DNA of 64,000 nucleotides. It comes from Erythroxylum novogranatense (lineage: Eukaryota; Streptophyta; Magnoliopsida; Malpighiales; Erythroxylaceae). Below the pieces are notes generated by a model. It did not search any database, was not told the DNA's origin, and worked only from the letters and a program-made list of their open reading frames with translations. Both the position numbers and the translations under genes were made by a program. Shown here in pieces: positions 24,657-37,000 of this stretch. Position 1 is the first letter of the stretch, and the number at the start of each line of letters is the position of its first letter. The DNA is taken from positions 55,901,783-55,965,782 of the forward strand of contig CM057228.1 of assembly GCA_029891385.1 (NCBI GenBank), written 5' to 3'.

Positions 24657-25516
24657 CATTCTGTAGGGAGGAACAAAGACATTGGACACTACGCTTATTG
24701 GATTTTTTATGGATAAACGACATGTTTTTCCTGTTACACAAGCGTGGATCCAAAGAAATTGGATAGGTAGACGACTAATGGAAGTTATGCTAACTAAGGA
24801 AGATAACTTAATCTTTACCTTCTCCAAATCGGAAGCTCAAAAGATAATTGAAGAAGAACTTAATCTTTACCTTCTCCAAATCGGAAGCCCAAAAGATAAT
24901 TGAAGAAGACCCTTAGCACATCTTTCATCTTCCTTTACTTCTTCAAATTAGCAACCGGGTATTGAATTAGAGAAAATTAGATTAAAAAATATTTCTTTAC
25001 GAGTGAATACCCATAATATTCCTTTGGAATATTGCCAACTAGTTACTTGGAAAAATCAATCTGTATGGATGAAAACATTACTTTAAAAAAACAGGTTGGA
25101 TTTGCACGATTATGTGGGAGTATGAATATTTATAAGAAAATGAAAGACAGCATTCCTATCCTAAGGTTGGTCGATGGGATTCTTTTAGAGAAGACAAAGC
25201 ATTAGTTACATACCAATGGAAACCTTTCTTAAAAACACAAGGCAAATAATAGAAACTAACGGGGAGAGTTTTCATTAGAGGAGACTATTGGGAGGTTGCA
25301 AAATTGGAGAAGTTTAATTATGAAGATAACAAAGATTTGGTGGAAGTAGAACATGTATTAGATAACCATGAAAGCCTAGGTAGATTGGTTCAGGTTGAAA
25401 AGGAACCACCTATAAAACGTAAGAGTGTCCAAATTAATAATTTTCTAGATTCAGTTCAACTAGTGGAAATTCAACAGCAAACTTTGAGTGTCTCAAATAA
25501 ACTATTAGGGAACTAG
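24657..25516 (+). pseudogene. LINE ORF1 (DUF4283-like), frame-broken
   Basis: The frame at 24682 encodes LIGFFMDKRHVFPVTQAWIQ, then a WIGRRLMEVMLTKEDNLIFTF segment, matching the start of the DUF4283 domain in plant LINE ORF1 proteins (nucleic-acid-binding). ISLRVNTHNIPLEYC-like text follows near 24995-25040. A 52-bp tandem duplication at 24805-24908 shifts the frame. Later parts (25304-25516) are low-information. Confidence 0.6.
24805..24908. repeat. 52-bp tandem duplication in LINE ORF1
   Basis: The unit beginning AACTTAATCTTTACCTTCTC occurs at 24805 and again at 24857 with one clear substitution (GAAGCTC versus GAAGCCC). 52 is not a multiple of three, so it breaks the frame. Near-identity suggests it is recent relative to the age of the LINE. 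Confidence 0.9.
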
Positions 25517-25699
25517 CACAAAAATGAGAAGAAAATTAGTGGGAATAATCCTTGCTATAGAGACCATAAACTCCAACCAAGTGTGCAAACTCAAAAGCTT
25601 GAAGAAGAACAGAGAGGAGTTACCCAAGAGGAACAATTTGAATAAGTAATCTCTCGGAAGAGTAATAGGAGCAGTAGGAAAGGTTCTAAAGAAAAAAGA

Positions 25700-26300
25700 A
25701 ACCCCATATGACCCTGATAGTCTAGAATGTTAGAGGAATAAACAACCCTTCTAAGATTAATGCGGTAAGAGATTTTGTTTTGAAGAAAAAGCCTATGTTA
25801 TTATATTTATTGGAAATCAAAATTAAGAAAGCAATTCTGAATAAATTAAGTTGTTTGAGTATTAAATGATAGTTTCTCACAAACCACCAATGCCATACCT
25901 ATGAAAGGATTATTATTGTTTATGACGGAGATCTCTTGGAAGTGGAACCTTCGAAAACCAGTCAGTATTTTATCCACACAAAGGTTAACTTCAAAAAGGA
26001 AAATACTTATGCTTTAACTACATTTTTCTATGGTTTTAATATAGGGTTTCCAAGAATTGAGCTATGGACTTTCCTTCGAAGACTCAAAGTTTCAGTGAGA
26101 GGTCCATGGTTAGTTAGTAGGAATTTTAACGTCACTCTATATAGATAAGAGGTGGAAGGGAACTGTAACCTACTCAACTACACCTCTAATTTGTTTGATT
26201 ACATGCAATATGTGGAATTAATAGATTTAAAATCCGAAAGTCACAGGTCACTTGGTCCAACAAACAAAGCTCTAACTAGTTCATTCGGAAAAAACTAGAT
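25700..26300 (+). pseudogene. LINE endonuclease-like region, degenerate
   Basis: Text typical of the apurinic endonuclease domain at the start of LINE ORF2 is recognisable: WNVRGINNPSK-like near 25725 (with one stop), and later RGPWLVSRNFNVTLYR (26098-26145), corresponding to the GPW-L-GDFN motif with Gly-Asp changed to Ser-Arg. The catalytic DFN motif is lost and frames shift, so no activity is expected. Confidence 0.55.
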
Positions 26301-26943
26301 AGAGCTATAGTGAATGTGAATTGATTAACTACTTTTTCAGAGAGTTCAACTAATTTCTTAGAACCAAGAATTTCTAATCATACCCCTATCAAGGTGGATA
26401 ATTTGTTTAAAATGATTAGAATTCATCATGCTTTCAAATTCAACAATTTTCTGGTTAATATGGAGGGCTTTCAAGAAATAATTACTAAGGGATTGGAATA
26501 TGAGATCTATGGTACTGAGTAGTTTATTTGTTTGCAAAAGCTCAAGGCTATTAAACAGGAATTGAAGATGTTAAATTTAAGGAGAGGACAAAATTCCACA
26601 AAAGGAGATAGTGAAAGCAAGAAGCGAGTTTTCGGTAATACAAAAATCTTTGGGAACAAGCCCAACTGACTGCATTTTAGCTATAGCCAAGAGGGAAGCC
26701 CTTAAGACCTACTTGAAAATAGTGGATAATCATTGTCCTTTATTGAAGCTAAGGGCTAATATTAATTGGATTAAGGGTGGGGATAAATGTCAAAATTTTT
26801 CTTCAATTCAGTGACTGCTAGAAGAAATGTCAACATAATCACCTTCATAAAATTCAAATCGGGGGAAACTTTGTTTGGGCAAGTTGAAATTGCTAAGGAA
26901 GCTAGGAATTTTTATCAAAATCTCTTAGGCACAGAATCATTAT

Positions 26944-27946
26944 GTGGGTAATGGAGTGGATCTTAGGAAATTTATTACAACCAAGATTCCTGAACTTGAA
27001 GCATTTTTGCTAATTAGACCTGTCACGGATCAGGAAATAGGGAAGGTGATTTTTAATATAAATGGCTCTAAGGCCCCGGGTCTAGATGGTTTGAATGATC
27101 TTTTCTTTCAAAAAACTTGGGGTAACATAGGGAGATTTGTTAAAGATGCTACACGAGAGTTTTTCCAAAATGGAGTCCTGCTTAAGATTAATAAGACCTT
27201 TCTATGTTTGGTCCTTAAGAGTTCTAACCTGGCCATTTGGAGTGATTTTAGACCTATATCATGTACTAATTTCCTCTATAAGATCATCATCAAGATTTTA
27301 GCAAATAGGCTAAAAGATGTTCTTCACTTACTCATTAGTAAGAATCAAGGTGCTTTTATGAGTAGTAGACATATTAAGGATAATATCCTTTTATTATAGG
27401 ACTTTTTGAAAGGGTATACTTGAAGAAGAAGCCCTCAAAACTGCACTATTAAAGTGGATCGACAAAAAGTTTTCGATGTTAACTGGAAATTCTTGCTACA
27501 GACTATAGAGATTATGAAATTTCCCCATAAATTTATTAAATGGATTCAAGAATGCATTACTACTGCCTCATACGAAATATTGATTAATGGAAGCCCCACA
27601 GAGACGTTTAAAGGCAAAAAAGGACTTAGGCAAGGGGACCCTCCTTACTTATTCCTTATTTGCATGGAGGTTCTCACCTTTATACTGAAACACAACATTT
27701 CATCTAACTCCAACTTCAGACACCATTCTAAATGTAAGAAGCTTTCACTAACTAGCTTATGTTTTGCAGATGATCTTATTCTCCTAAGTAGGGAAAATGT
27801 TTCTTTAGTTTCTCTATTGATGAGTACTCTCTATAGTTTAAAACTACTTCTTACTATCCAAAAGTGTTGCTCACCTCTCAAATTCTTTGTTATAAACAAC
27901 TGGCATGAAAAAGAAAGACCTTCCTCTTTTGTATTTGGGGATTCTT
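26944..27946 (+). pseudogene. LINE reverse transcriptase, N-terminal part
   Basis: Two frames (26944-27399, 27454-27954) give RT blocks: GSKAPGLDGLND, FRPISCTNFLYKII-KILANRLK, NQGAFMSSRHI, GKKGLRQGDPPYLFL and the catalytic segment FADDLILLSR (about 27766). A stop and frameshift lie between 27397 and 27454. The gene is cut at 27946 by the solo LTR and resumes at 31695. Confidence 0.85.
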
Positions 27947-28619
27947 TGAAGTAAATCACACGTTAATATATTGAGTAATAAAATGACCAAGATACACAAG
28001 AAGGGGGGGTTGAATTGTGATAAACTTTTTCAATCCCTTTAATAACAATTGCTTGTTCTTTCAGAAAACTTATCGTAAATCAATTCTTAACTAGTTTGAA
28101 AAACTTTGTTAATAATGAAAACTATGATTTAAGAAAAGTAAGAGTTAGAGAAAGAAACACAGCAATTTTATCCTGGTTCACCCCAAACCGTGGGCTACGT
28201 CCGATCCTCGATATTCTTTCGAGATTTTCACTATCTCCAAACTGGTTACAAGTATTCTTTAGATGAGCCTCTTGAGTCTCTTAACGCAAGTATTCTTTTA
28301 CTCTTAGCCTCTTCAGTTATCTTTAGCACTTTTTCAAAATGAAAAGCGATAAAGAGCTTTTACAAAGAGTTGCTCTTCACAATATACACTTTCGAAAATA
28401 GTTCGCAATTTTTCTCAGATAGAGCAGATATTGAATACAGAGTTTCATTCACTTTTTCCAAAAGTTATTTCTTCTTCAATCTCGACTCTTATTTATAGTC
28501 GGAACTTTAATCATTTCTTGTCTATCGCTTCTTGAATCTTTAAAGAACGGTTATTCGGTTTAGCTCATGAACCGTCTTAAAGCGATGTTTCTTTCTTCCG
28601 TCTTATTTTAATAAATCGC

Positions 28620-28800
28620 TTTTCTCTTCGTAAAGCTTAAAATCGCTTTTGTATCATCTGCTTTTTCTTCGTAAAGCTTCCGTCTACTTTTTGTATCGTC
28701 TGCTTTTTGTCTTCCGTAAAGCTTCCGTCTGCTTTTTGTATCGTCTGCTTTTTCTTCCTTCTATTTTTCTTCCGTCTGCTTTTACTTTTGTCTACATTTG
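28620..28800. repeat. Degenerate CTTCCGTCTGCTTTTT repeats within the LTR
   Basis: Units around CGTCTGCTTTTT(GTAT) and CTTCCGTAAAG recur about six times at 28657-28795. Similar units resume at 31607-31637 on the other side of the insert, so the insert lies inside this short repeat array. Confidence 0.75.
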
Positions 28801-29020
28801 ATAAATCGAATACTATTCTAATTCTAATACTATAATAGTATATATAAACTACTATAATGAATAAGTCATGAATATCAAATCTAAATGACGAATCAAAAAA
28901 TTCTATGGAATCATGAAACACGGAAAGATCCTTCGAATCTAGTCATATCATTTCGTTATATTGACAATTTCAAAAAACTGTTCATACTATGAGCATAGTA
29001 TGTTGGCGATCGGAAAATGT

Positions 29021-29092
29021 GCCCCATCGTCTCAGTGATTCAGGACATCTCTCTTTCAAGGAGGCAGTGGGGATTCGACTTCCCACGGGGTA
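29021..29092 (+). pseudogene. trnE-UUC: plastid-derived trnE-UUC, decayed copy
   Basis: It retains the anticodon region CTCTTTCAAGGAGG and the T-arm, but the first run of Cs has lost a base (GCCCCATC), the D-arm reads CTCAGTGATTC, and the 3' arm reads CCCACGGGG rather than CCCCTGGGGG. The acceptor stem no longer pairs well. In plastids this tRNA serves translation and haem/chlorophyll synthesis; this nuclear copy is not expected to. Confidence 0.85.
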
Positions 29093-29165
29093 GGGTATTA
29101 CGAAAGGAAGTTGATCATGGATTAGTAATATAATTACTAATATAATAAGTATGGAATTGATTCTT

Positions 29166-29249
29166 CGGTCGATGCCCGAGCGGTTAATGGGGACGGACTG
29201 TAAATTCGTTGGCAATATGTCTACGCTGGTTCAAATCTAGCTCGGCCCA
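29166..29249 (+). pseudogene. trnY-GUA: plastid-derived trnY-GUA, nearly intact copy
   Basis: 84 nt, the standard length with a long variable arm; anticodon GTA at 29200-29202 in GGACTGTAAATTC. Changes from the plastid sequence I recall: first base C for G, weakening the acceptor stem, and a C-to-T in the T-stem (AAATCTAG). It could still fold, but a plastid tRNA in nuclear DNA is normally silent. Confidence 0.85.
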
Positions 29250-29596
29250 ATAATTCCCCGATCCGCCATGCTTTGAATTTGCTCTATTTTTTTGTACACA
29301 AATTCTCATCTTGCTAATGATCTAGATTCAAATTAGGATTTTTAAGTACAACAAAAAGAAAGACAATGAAACGGTGGAGTTAAACGGCGTTGACGGTTTC
29401 AGACTTAAAACTTCTTTCACAAAGAAAATTTTAGAGGGAAAAAAGGCTGTCAGATCATCGAGAAGTACAATCGTTCTAGAATTTGCTATAAAATCCCTAA
29501 AACTGACGTTTGGGATCTTTAACAAATTCAGAAATTGCTAGTTCTCTGAAATCTCTCGAAAATTCTTCAAGCGAGTTCCTATTCGTAATCAACAAG

Positions 29597-31570
29597 ATGA
29601 ATGTCAAGCCCATTTTGCGAGTTGATCCAGAGCAAGCTGGGAAGATTGGTAAACTTTGAAGATCTAAGAAGGAACAAATGGATATAGAATAGGAGATAAT
29701 AGCGGCGGGATGGAGAAACTTCTTTCAAATACGAGAGCAAGTTTATCTCAATGAAGTTTATGAGTTCGAAACATACTAAAACCGTGGATAATACAATCGT
29801 ATCGTATGTAGAAACACTCCCTGTGATAGTAACCAAGGAGTTACTGGAAAGAGTCACTGAATGTCCGAGTAGTGGAGTTCAACCTACTAACATAGTGAAA
29901 TGGATGACTAAGCTGAAGTTGAATGAAGATGAAGTTACTCGTCAACTTTATGGTCAGAACAACCCAACTGAAAGAAGAGCCTCTTGGCTTGTACCAAAGG
30001 CAAGGGTTTTGTTCTTTGTTTTGTGTATTGTGTGTTACCTAGGATAGGTTCAAGACATCAAGTCACTACTTTGGATGAACAATGTATCCTTCATCTCCTG
30101 AATCACCAACCAATAGATTTACCATTTTTGATTTATCAATATATGGTTAAATCAATAAAGGATACAAACACTCTCCCGTATGGGATGTTGTTGACAAGGA
30201 TGTTTAAAGAATCAGGAATCAGATTGGAGTTGGGAGTCAGACAGAAGGTATCTGTAAGAAGCTATATAGATTCTACATCGATTGCCAAAATGGGTCTGAG
30301 ATTATCAGACAAACAAGGAACAGAAGAATCAAGGAAAGCAACAACTGAGGGGGAGCCTAAACCGAAGAAATCCTCGACGAAGGAGAGAAGATCACACTCT
30401 CAGGAGTCGAAGTCAAGATCTGTTCGATTTTTTGAATCAGGTGACTTAAAGCGGAAAGGGGAACCTTTGGTGAGTGACATTCATAAGTAAGCAAGAACGT
30501 CACCCACAAAGGAAACTGTGCGACAGAAAGAAGCCAGTCCTTCCAGAGATTCAAGCAAACCAAAGCATTATGAGCACGAGATCAAAAGCTACAAAATCAT
30601 CATCATCAATCCTTGAGAAAGTTTCAGAAACACAATCTCAAGGAAATGAAGGAAAAAGGAAAGTAGAAGAACCTGAGAAGAAGAAAGTTCAATCCAAGAG
30701 GTCACCAAGGTTAAAGAAAATAAGTGCAAGAAAGGAAGAAAATCCAACAACAGAGGCAAAGGCTAAGAAGACAAGGCTAGAAGAAAGCTGTTGTTGACAT
30801 TTCTAAAAATCTGCTGCGTGTCTTTGTTAGTCTTTGTTGATCTTCTCTGAAGTTAATATGGAAGTCGCTTTGAAGCGATTGTGGAAGCTGTTAAGGGTAA
30901 TATTAAGGATTCTCACAAAATTCTTAATAATCCAATTTTTGAAGAAATAGTTCCTACTACTTTTCAGTCCACACTTGTCCATAAACAAGTTGCTACACAT
31001 GTTTGGGGACGAAGGCTACTTCAAAAGTTGTAAGTGTGATGACTAATGTTCCATCCAAGTATTTAACTTTTCAAAGAGAAAGATGGGAACATAGATTGGT
31101 TGTAAGAGAGGAGAAGGAGACCAAGTCGGTCATCATCGAGACAAACCCAAGAGATTTGTCAAAGCATTCTTCAAATCATGAGAATATGATAATGCCATTT
31201 CTCATCATTGGATAGGGTTACAAAAATTTCTATGATCAATCAAGAGAGTTGGGAGAGAACCATATCCACCGAGCCATTTGGAGAGCGTATCACTTCTTAT
31301 CCTATCTTGAGCAAAGACAATAATCAAGGTGGTACCTGATCTTCAACCACCAAATTTTGTTGAACTCAATTATGAGAAGCTAAAGCTGAAAGTTCAACCT
31401 GAGCCAGTATTGGATGACATGTCTTCTGATCAGATTGAAGAGGCAGTAAAATTGATTGATGAAGCATGTAAGGAGAAAAGGAGTGGTAAGTCCATCTGCG
31501 TGTATCAAGATCCAGGATCAAGTCTAACTAAGGCCACAACAGATGATCCACAGGGAGGCAATATCAGAAT
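29597..31570 (+). pseudogene. Broken ORF resembling retroelement accessory / putative plant transposon protein
   Basis: An ATG at 29597 opens a frame with two early stops and later frameshifts (open pieces 29751-30047, 29984-30490, 30474-30797, 31329-31570). Conserved-looking segments are AAGWRNFFQIREQVYLNEVY, LPYGMLLTRMFKESGI and YQYMVKSI, which recall the putative plant transposon protein domain (PF20167 as I remember it). The middle is very Lys/Ser/Arg-rich (KKSSTKERRSHSQESKS, RSPRLKK) and the end is acidic (SSDQIEEAVKLIDEA). It lies on the opposite strand to the LTR around it. Function unknown; family assignment tentative. Confidence 0.4.
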
Positions 31571-31694
31571 GGGAAGACGCCGTTTAACTAGCAATTCTTC
31601 CGTCTGTTTTTCTTCCGTCTGCTTTTCCTTCCGTATATTTCTCTTTGTTTATTATCAAAATTATTTAATACGTGAAGTCTGGTTTGACTTAACA

Positions 31695-33000
31695 TTCTTA
31701 ACTCTTCCAGGAGACTAAGATTTCGAGAATGTCTTCCTTTAATAGAAAAAATTTAGAAAAGATTGGAGTCTTGGGCTAATAGGACCCTGTCCTATAGAGG
31801 TAAACTTCAACTTTTGAAGTTGGTAATTATGTCAATGCAAATTTATTGGTGCTATTACGTCTTCCTCTCAAAAGGACTTATTAAAATTGTGGAAAAACTG
31901 ATGAAGCAATATCTATGAGGTAAAGAAAAAGTTAAGATAGGAATTGTAAAAGTGAATTGGAAGCATATTTGTCAATCGAAGGAGGCAGGTGGATTAGGTA
32001 TGAAGAACCATATTTCTAATGACCAAGAGAATTTGGAGAATCCTTAGTGAAAAACAATCATTGTGGATCAAACGGATTCACATCTGCATATTAAAGGGTG
32101 AGTTTTTAGGCTCTAAGAACTAAAGACAGTTACTCTTGATTTTTCAACCAAATCCTCAGGTTGAGGGAAGAAGTTCAGCAACATATTACGTTTCAAATTG
32201 AGGAAGGAGATAGAATCTCTCTTTGGTATGATAACTGGACCAGTTAAGGGACTTTAATTCATAATCAGTTGACAAGATCATTGTTGGGAAGGTTCTTTAA
32301 GAGAGCTAAGCTACACGAGATAATTAGAAATGACAATTGGTTACTTTCCTCAGAAGAACTATTTTATCCATTCCTTAATACAGAAGCCTAGGGGAGAATG
32401 ATATATACTTATGGGATGGGGTTTCTGTATCAAAAATCACTAATTGGAAAGATAAAAGCTAATGGATGGGCAGTTACAAGAATAGGGCGGTGTTTCCTGA
32501 TTTGGAGCAAGACTCTCAAACCAAATGCCAGCTTTTTCCTTTGGCCAGCTATGTTTAATATGCTTAGCACTATAGATAGACTGAAATTCCTATTCTCTTA
32601 TAAGCATTGTATTCTTTGCAACCTAGAGGAGGAGACTAAGGATCATCTCTTCTTCGAGTGGGTTTCTCTAAAGAAGTGTGGATTAGAATCTTTAGTTTAT
32701 GTGCCCCTCGTATTAGTCATTGCAGTCTCACAGATATCTTACTAGAGATCTCTCAATTGCATATCTCTAAATATAATAGGGAAATATTTATGGTCTCAGT
32801 GGCAACTTGTCTTCAAGCAATTTGGAAATAGAGAAACAATTGAAGGTTTAAAGGGAGATCTAACAACTTACTCTCTCTTATAGAACTCTCAACTGCAAAT
32901 ATTAAGGAACAACTGATTATAAGCCAGTTGGGATAGCATTGTAGCAGAGGACTGGCTCTTCTTGGAAAATATAGTCCTCAATATTTACTCACAGATCATG
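31695..33000 (+). pseudogene. LINE reverse transcriptase C-terminus and zinc-finger tail
   Basis: Continues the RT gene cut at 27946. LRFRECLPLIEK is followed by SWANRTLSYRGKLQLLK-like, then IVKVNWKHICQSKEAGGLG-like text. The 32398-32745 frame holds the zf-RVT pattern: FLIWSKTLKPNASFFLWPA, then DRLKFLF, then CILCNLEEETKDHLFFEW. An IWK-RNN-F tail follows near 32820. Stops are frequent. Confidence 0.75.
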
Positions 33001-34099
33001 GACTTCTATCAATGGATTCACTCTATGTGGGATACAGTAAAGAAAATAGTGCTACCTATACATTGTTATTTCCTAAGCAACTCAAGCAGATTTTTGAAAT
33101 AACCAACTCAAGAAAGAAAAGAGAAACGAAGATTAGAGGGAATCTGGCACACCTGTTGATATTTGAGAGAATCCTGGTGTGCCTCCTCCAGATCTACTGC
33201 CTAACTAGTCGAGATTCATGGAGGATGGTCCTCTGTTGTCCCTTTATAGACTAATAATATTCAAAATGAAGTTTGTTACTCTTTGGAGATTCAAATAAAT
33301 CTATAAAATCTGATCTCCTACCTGAGATGAGAAATCTCTTGTTAAAGAGACTTATTTTAAGCCATCCTAATAGGAGAGATTATGATGGCTAGTTCAAGTG
33401 AGTGTTGCAAATCTATGAACAAGCCATTCATAAACACCCCATATATTCTTCGTTTGAGAACTCTAACACCACAGGGCTTGCAACTAAATTTGCTAGATCA
33501 GATAGTTTAAGCTCAACTAGTTCGATTACGCAAACTAATTAAATGACCCGCTGATAGCAACTACTTTGGATTGGTAAAGGAGTTTTAATGATTCCTGTGT
33601 GTTTAATGACATAAACAAGAATATTTGATAAAGAAAGAACAGAGAGGAAAGAAGGAGAGAAGATAAGGAAGAGAAAAATAGTATATTGTTTGTTTTCTAT
33701 ATCTGTAAATGTCAACCAGTACAATTCAAATAGGTCCACTCTTAGATCCCTCTAACAAACTTGCTAGCTAGTCATTCAGTAATTCTCAAACAGTAAAATT
33801 TACATCTTGAATGTTGGATTGTTGGACTAGTCTTGCTGGATCAAATTGGCTTGTATCAAATCCCTCTCTTCCTCAGGAACCTTGTCCTCAAGGTTCAAGC
33901 CTGGAAACTTCTATTGCAGATTAGATTCCCATTCCCAAGTAGCATTAGTAGGACTACCATTAAACCATTGTACAACCTTCGATCTAGCACAACCATAGGA
34001 ATGGGTTTCAGAATGGTGGACATAAGTGAGTCAGGTAAAGGAGTGCTAACTCCATTATCTCTAATTGCCCGCTTCAGCTGAGAAACGTGAAAAGTGGGA

Positions 34100-37000
34100 T
34101 GAATTTGTGAACCCTCAGGCAACTTCAGAGTATATGCTACTGATCCAACCTTGGCAACAACCTAAAATGGACCAAAGTACCGAGCTGATAGCTTGTGGGA
34201 CGACCAAAAGGCTATTGATTGTTGACGATAAGGATGGAGTTTCAGATAAACCTAATCCCCAAACTTAAAAGATCTGTCACTTGTTTTCTTATTAGCTTAC
34301 TATCACATTCTATATTGTGCCCTAATTAAGTGATGATTAAGAAGAATAATTGTAGCCTTTTATCTTGAAGATCCCTGTCCACTTCTTGGACCTTAACGTC
34401 ACCAGCACAATGAGGAAGATGAATTGGAGGTGGTTGTCCATATACAGCTTCATATGGAGTGGTATTAGTGGCAAAGTGATGATTTTTATTATACCACTAT
34501 TTTGTTAAGGGAAGCCACTTTGCCCAATTTGCTAGAGCATCACTGGTCATACATTGCAGATAGGTTTCTAAGCACCTATTAACCACTTTAGATTGACTAT
34601 CGGTCTGGGGATGAGTAGCTGGACTCCCTGTAGTTTAAAAATTTCTTTGCCAAAAATTACTCATGAACATTGAGTCTTTGTCACTGATTAAAACCTCAAG
34701 CAAACCATAAAGCTTGAAAATGTGATCCATATTGCCTTTAGCTAGCACTTGAGCAGAATAGGGATGGGAAAGAGCTATAAAATGGGTGTATTTTGATAAT
34801 CTATCCACAACCACCATGATAATTTGTTTACCGGTAGATTTAGGCAACCTAGTTATGAAGTCCATACTGACCTCAGTAAAGATTGCCTTTGGAATAGGCA
34901 GTGGCTGTATAAGACCGAGACTAGCAACATTCTCTGGTTTGCAAACCTGACAAACACGACAACTGCGTATATAATCCCTGATCTGTTTCTACATTTTCTT
35001 TCAATAAAATAAGGTAGCTATTCAAATCTTTTGTTTCATCTCATTCGAATCCCCAATGACCAACTTTCTCTTGTATGTAAGAAATTAACCATCCCAAGAG
35101 AAATGTCATTTATTCAATGTCCCCATTTGAAGACTCTTGATCAGTTCCTGCATCTTTGGGTCTTTACCCCAAGCTTCTTTGATTAAATCAAGTAGCTCAC
35201 TAGATATGGCAGAAATTGCCTTGAATATTAAGGCATGTCCACTAACTTGTGACAGAGCATCAGCAACTGTGTTTTCTACCCCCTTTTTGTAAGTAATAAT
35301 GTAATCTAACTCCATTAGCTTAGCCAACCAGGTGCATTGGCTATGTGTAGTTAACCTTTTGTTCTAACAAGTACTTCAAACTTTGGTGATCCGTTTTGAT
35401 TATAAACTACCTCCCTACCAGATATGGATACCTTTTTTTTAAATGGCAAATAGCACTGCTAACAACTCCATCTTGTGTACCAACAATAATTGATGTTTAA
35501 GTGATAGCCCCTTGCTAATAAAGGCTAGTGGGTGCCCTTGCTAGAGCAATACAACTTTAAGACCAGTACCATTTGCATCCGTTTCAACAACAAAGGTCTT
35601 GGAGTAGTCAAGTAAAGCCAACACTAGAGTAGTAATCAATGTTTATTTAAGAGAATCAAAAGCCAATTGAGCCTCCCCAATCCATGCGAATGCATTCTTT
35701 TTTAATAAATCAGTTAAGGGTTGAATGATTTTGTCATAGTCCTTAATGAACCTATGATATTATCCCGTCAACCTAAGAAATCCCCTCAATTGTTTGATTC
35801 TAACCAGAACTGGCCACTTCCCTACTGCTTCTAGCTTCTTAGGATCGATAGAAACACTGTTGGCATTAATGTAATGCCTAAAATACTCAATCTTGTTCAC
35901 CTCGGTGTGACACTTGCTTCTATTGGCATACAAGACATTTTCCCTTAAGGTTTGCAAGGCAATAGGCAGGTGAGTGAGGTGCTCTTCTATAGACTTATTG
36001 TAAATTTAAATATTGTCAAAAAATACCAATATAAAGCATATGAAGTAAGGTTAAAAAATTCTATTCATTAGGTGTTGGAAAGTCAATGGAGCATTGGTGA
36101 GACCAAAAGGCATTACCACAAACTCGTAATGTCCCTCATGGGTCTTGAAAGCTATTTTGTGGATGTCTTCTGATTTCATTCATATTTGATGACACCTTGC
36201 CCTCAAATCTAATATGGAGTATATCACGGGGCCTATCAATTCATCTAGTAGCTCTGCAATGATTGGGATAGGAAACTTGTCCTTGACAGTGTGTTTGTTT
36301 AAGTCCCTATAATCCACACACATACGTCATCTATTATCTTTCTTTTTCACTAACACCACTGGGGCTGAAAATGGACTCAAGTTATGTTGTGTGACTCCAG
36401 CTGACAGTATCTCCTTAATAAGTTCCGCTATGACATCTTTTTGCAAAATTGAGTACCAATATGGTCTTAAGCTAATAAGAGGAATTCCCTCTCTTAATAC
36501 AATTTGATCATCATATGGCCATTGGGGAGGTAGTTCTTTTGGCTCCTTAAAGATCTCACTATAGGTAAGTAGCAACTCATCTAGCTTCTAGCTCCAATCC
36601 CCCATTGTCAAAATATTGCAACGGGGAACCTCAATGGTGCTCTTACCCATTTTCTCAACAGACTAGGAGCAATATTGTATTTCTGCCAATTCATCAGGTG
36701 CATTCAATAATTTATCCATTTGTTCAGCTGCAATCCAATGTAATGAAACCTTCTCAATGCCCTTCAATACCACTTCACTACCTTGGACCGAGAACCGTAT
36801 GACTAAGTCATTGAAATTCTAAATGATGTCTCCTAGCGTGGCTAACCACTGGACTCCTATCACCATATCAAATACCCTAAGTTTAATGATGAAAATATTA
36901 GCAATAAATTGGTGTGCTTGCATTTTCCAACTAAACCCCTTGCAAACATAAGAATAAGAAAGAGCATTACCATCGGTAGTTTTCACAGAGACGGGTTTAA

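Larger units (their letters stand above)
28803..29340 (+). other. Nuclear insertion of plastid DNA (NUPT), trnT-trnE-trnY-trnD region
   Basis: About 540 bp match, from memory of plastomes, the chloroplast trnT-trnE spacer, trnE-UUC, trnE-trnY spacer, trnY-GUA and the start of the trnY-trnD spacer, all collinear. The spacer words (GACAATTTCAAAAAACTG, CCGCCATGCTTTGAATTTGC) are characteristic of angiosperm plastomes. Point changes and a lost base in trnE show decay after transfer. The edges are approximate. Confidence 0.85.
27947..31694 (-). mobile_element. Solo LTR (copia-like), itself split by a 2.8-kb insert
   Basis: Ends are TG (27947) and ..TTAACA (31694) on the plus strand, flanked by TTCTT on both sides (27942-27946, 31695-31699). 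The left part (27947 to about 28800) matches the LTR at 137-1079 through the GAAGGGGGGGTTGAATTGTG tract and the CACCCCAAACCGTGGGCTACG segment. The right part (about 31590-31694) matches that LTR's other end (AATACGTGAAGTCTGG / AATAGATGTGAAGTCC). The two parts total about 955 bp, close to the 943 bp of the other LTR. No internal retroelement region remains. Confidence 0.75.
24342..33000 (+). mobile_element. L1-type LINE, degenerate, interrupted by a solo LTR
   Basis: LINE parts occur in the expected order on the plus strand: ORF1 (DUF4283-like, 24.66-25.5 kb), endonuclease-like region (25.7-26.2 kb), reverse transcriptase (26.94-27.94 kb and 31.70-32.1 kb), and the zinc-finger/IW-RNN tail (32.4-32.9 kb). 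A solo LTR with TSD TTCTT splits the RT gene at 27946/31695. Removing that insert restores a reading frame through the junction (L-G-I..LRFRECLP). No poly(A) tail was seen and the exact ends are uncertain. Stops and frameshifts are frequent; the element is dead. Confidence 0.75.

Noticed and set aside
29021..29249. Functional nuclear tRNA-Glu and tRNA-Tyr genes
   Set aside because: Sequence and spacing match the plastid trnE-trnY cluster, not nuclear tRNAs; trnE has lost stem pairing.
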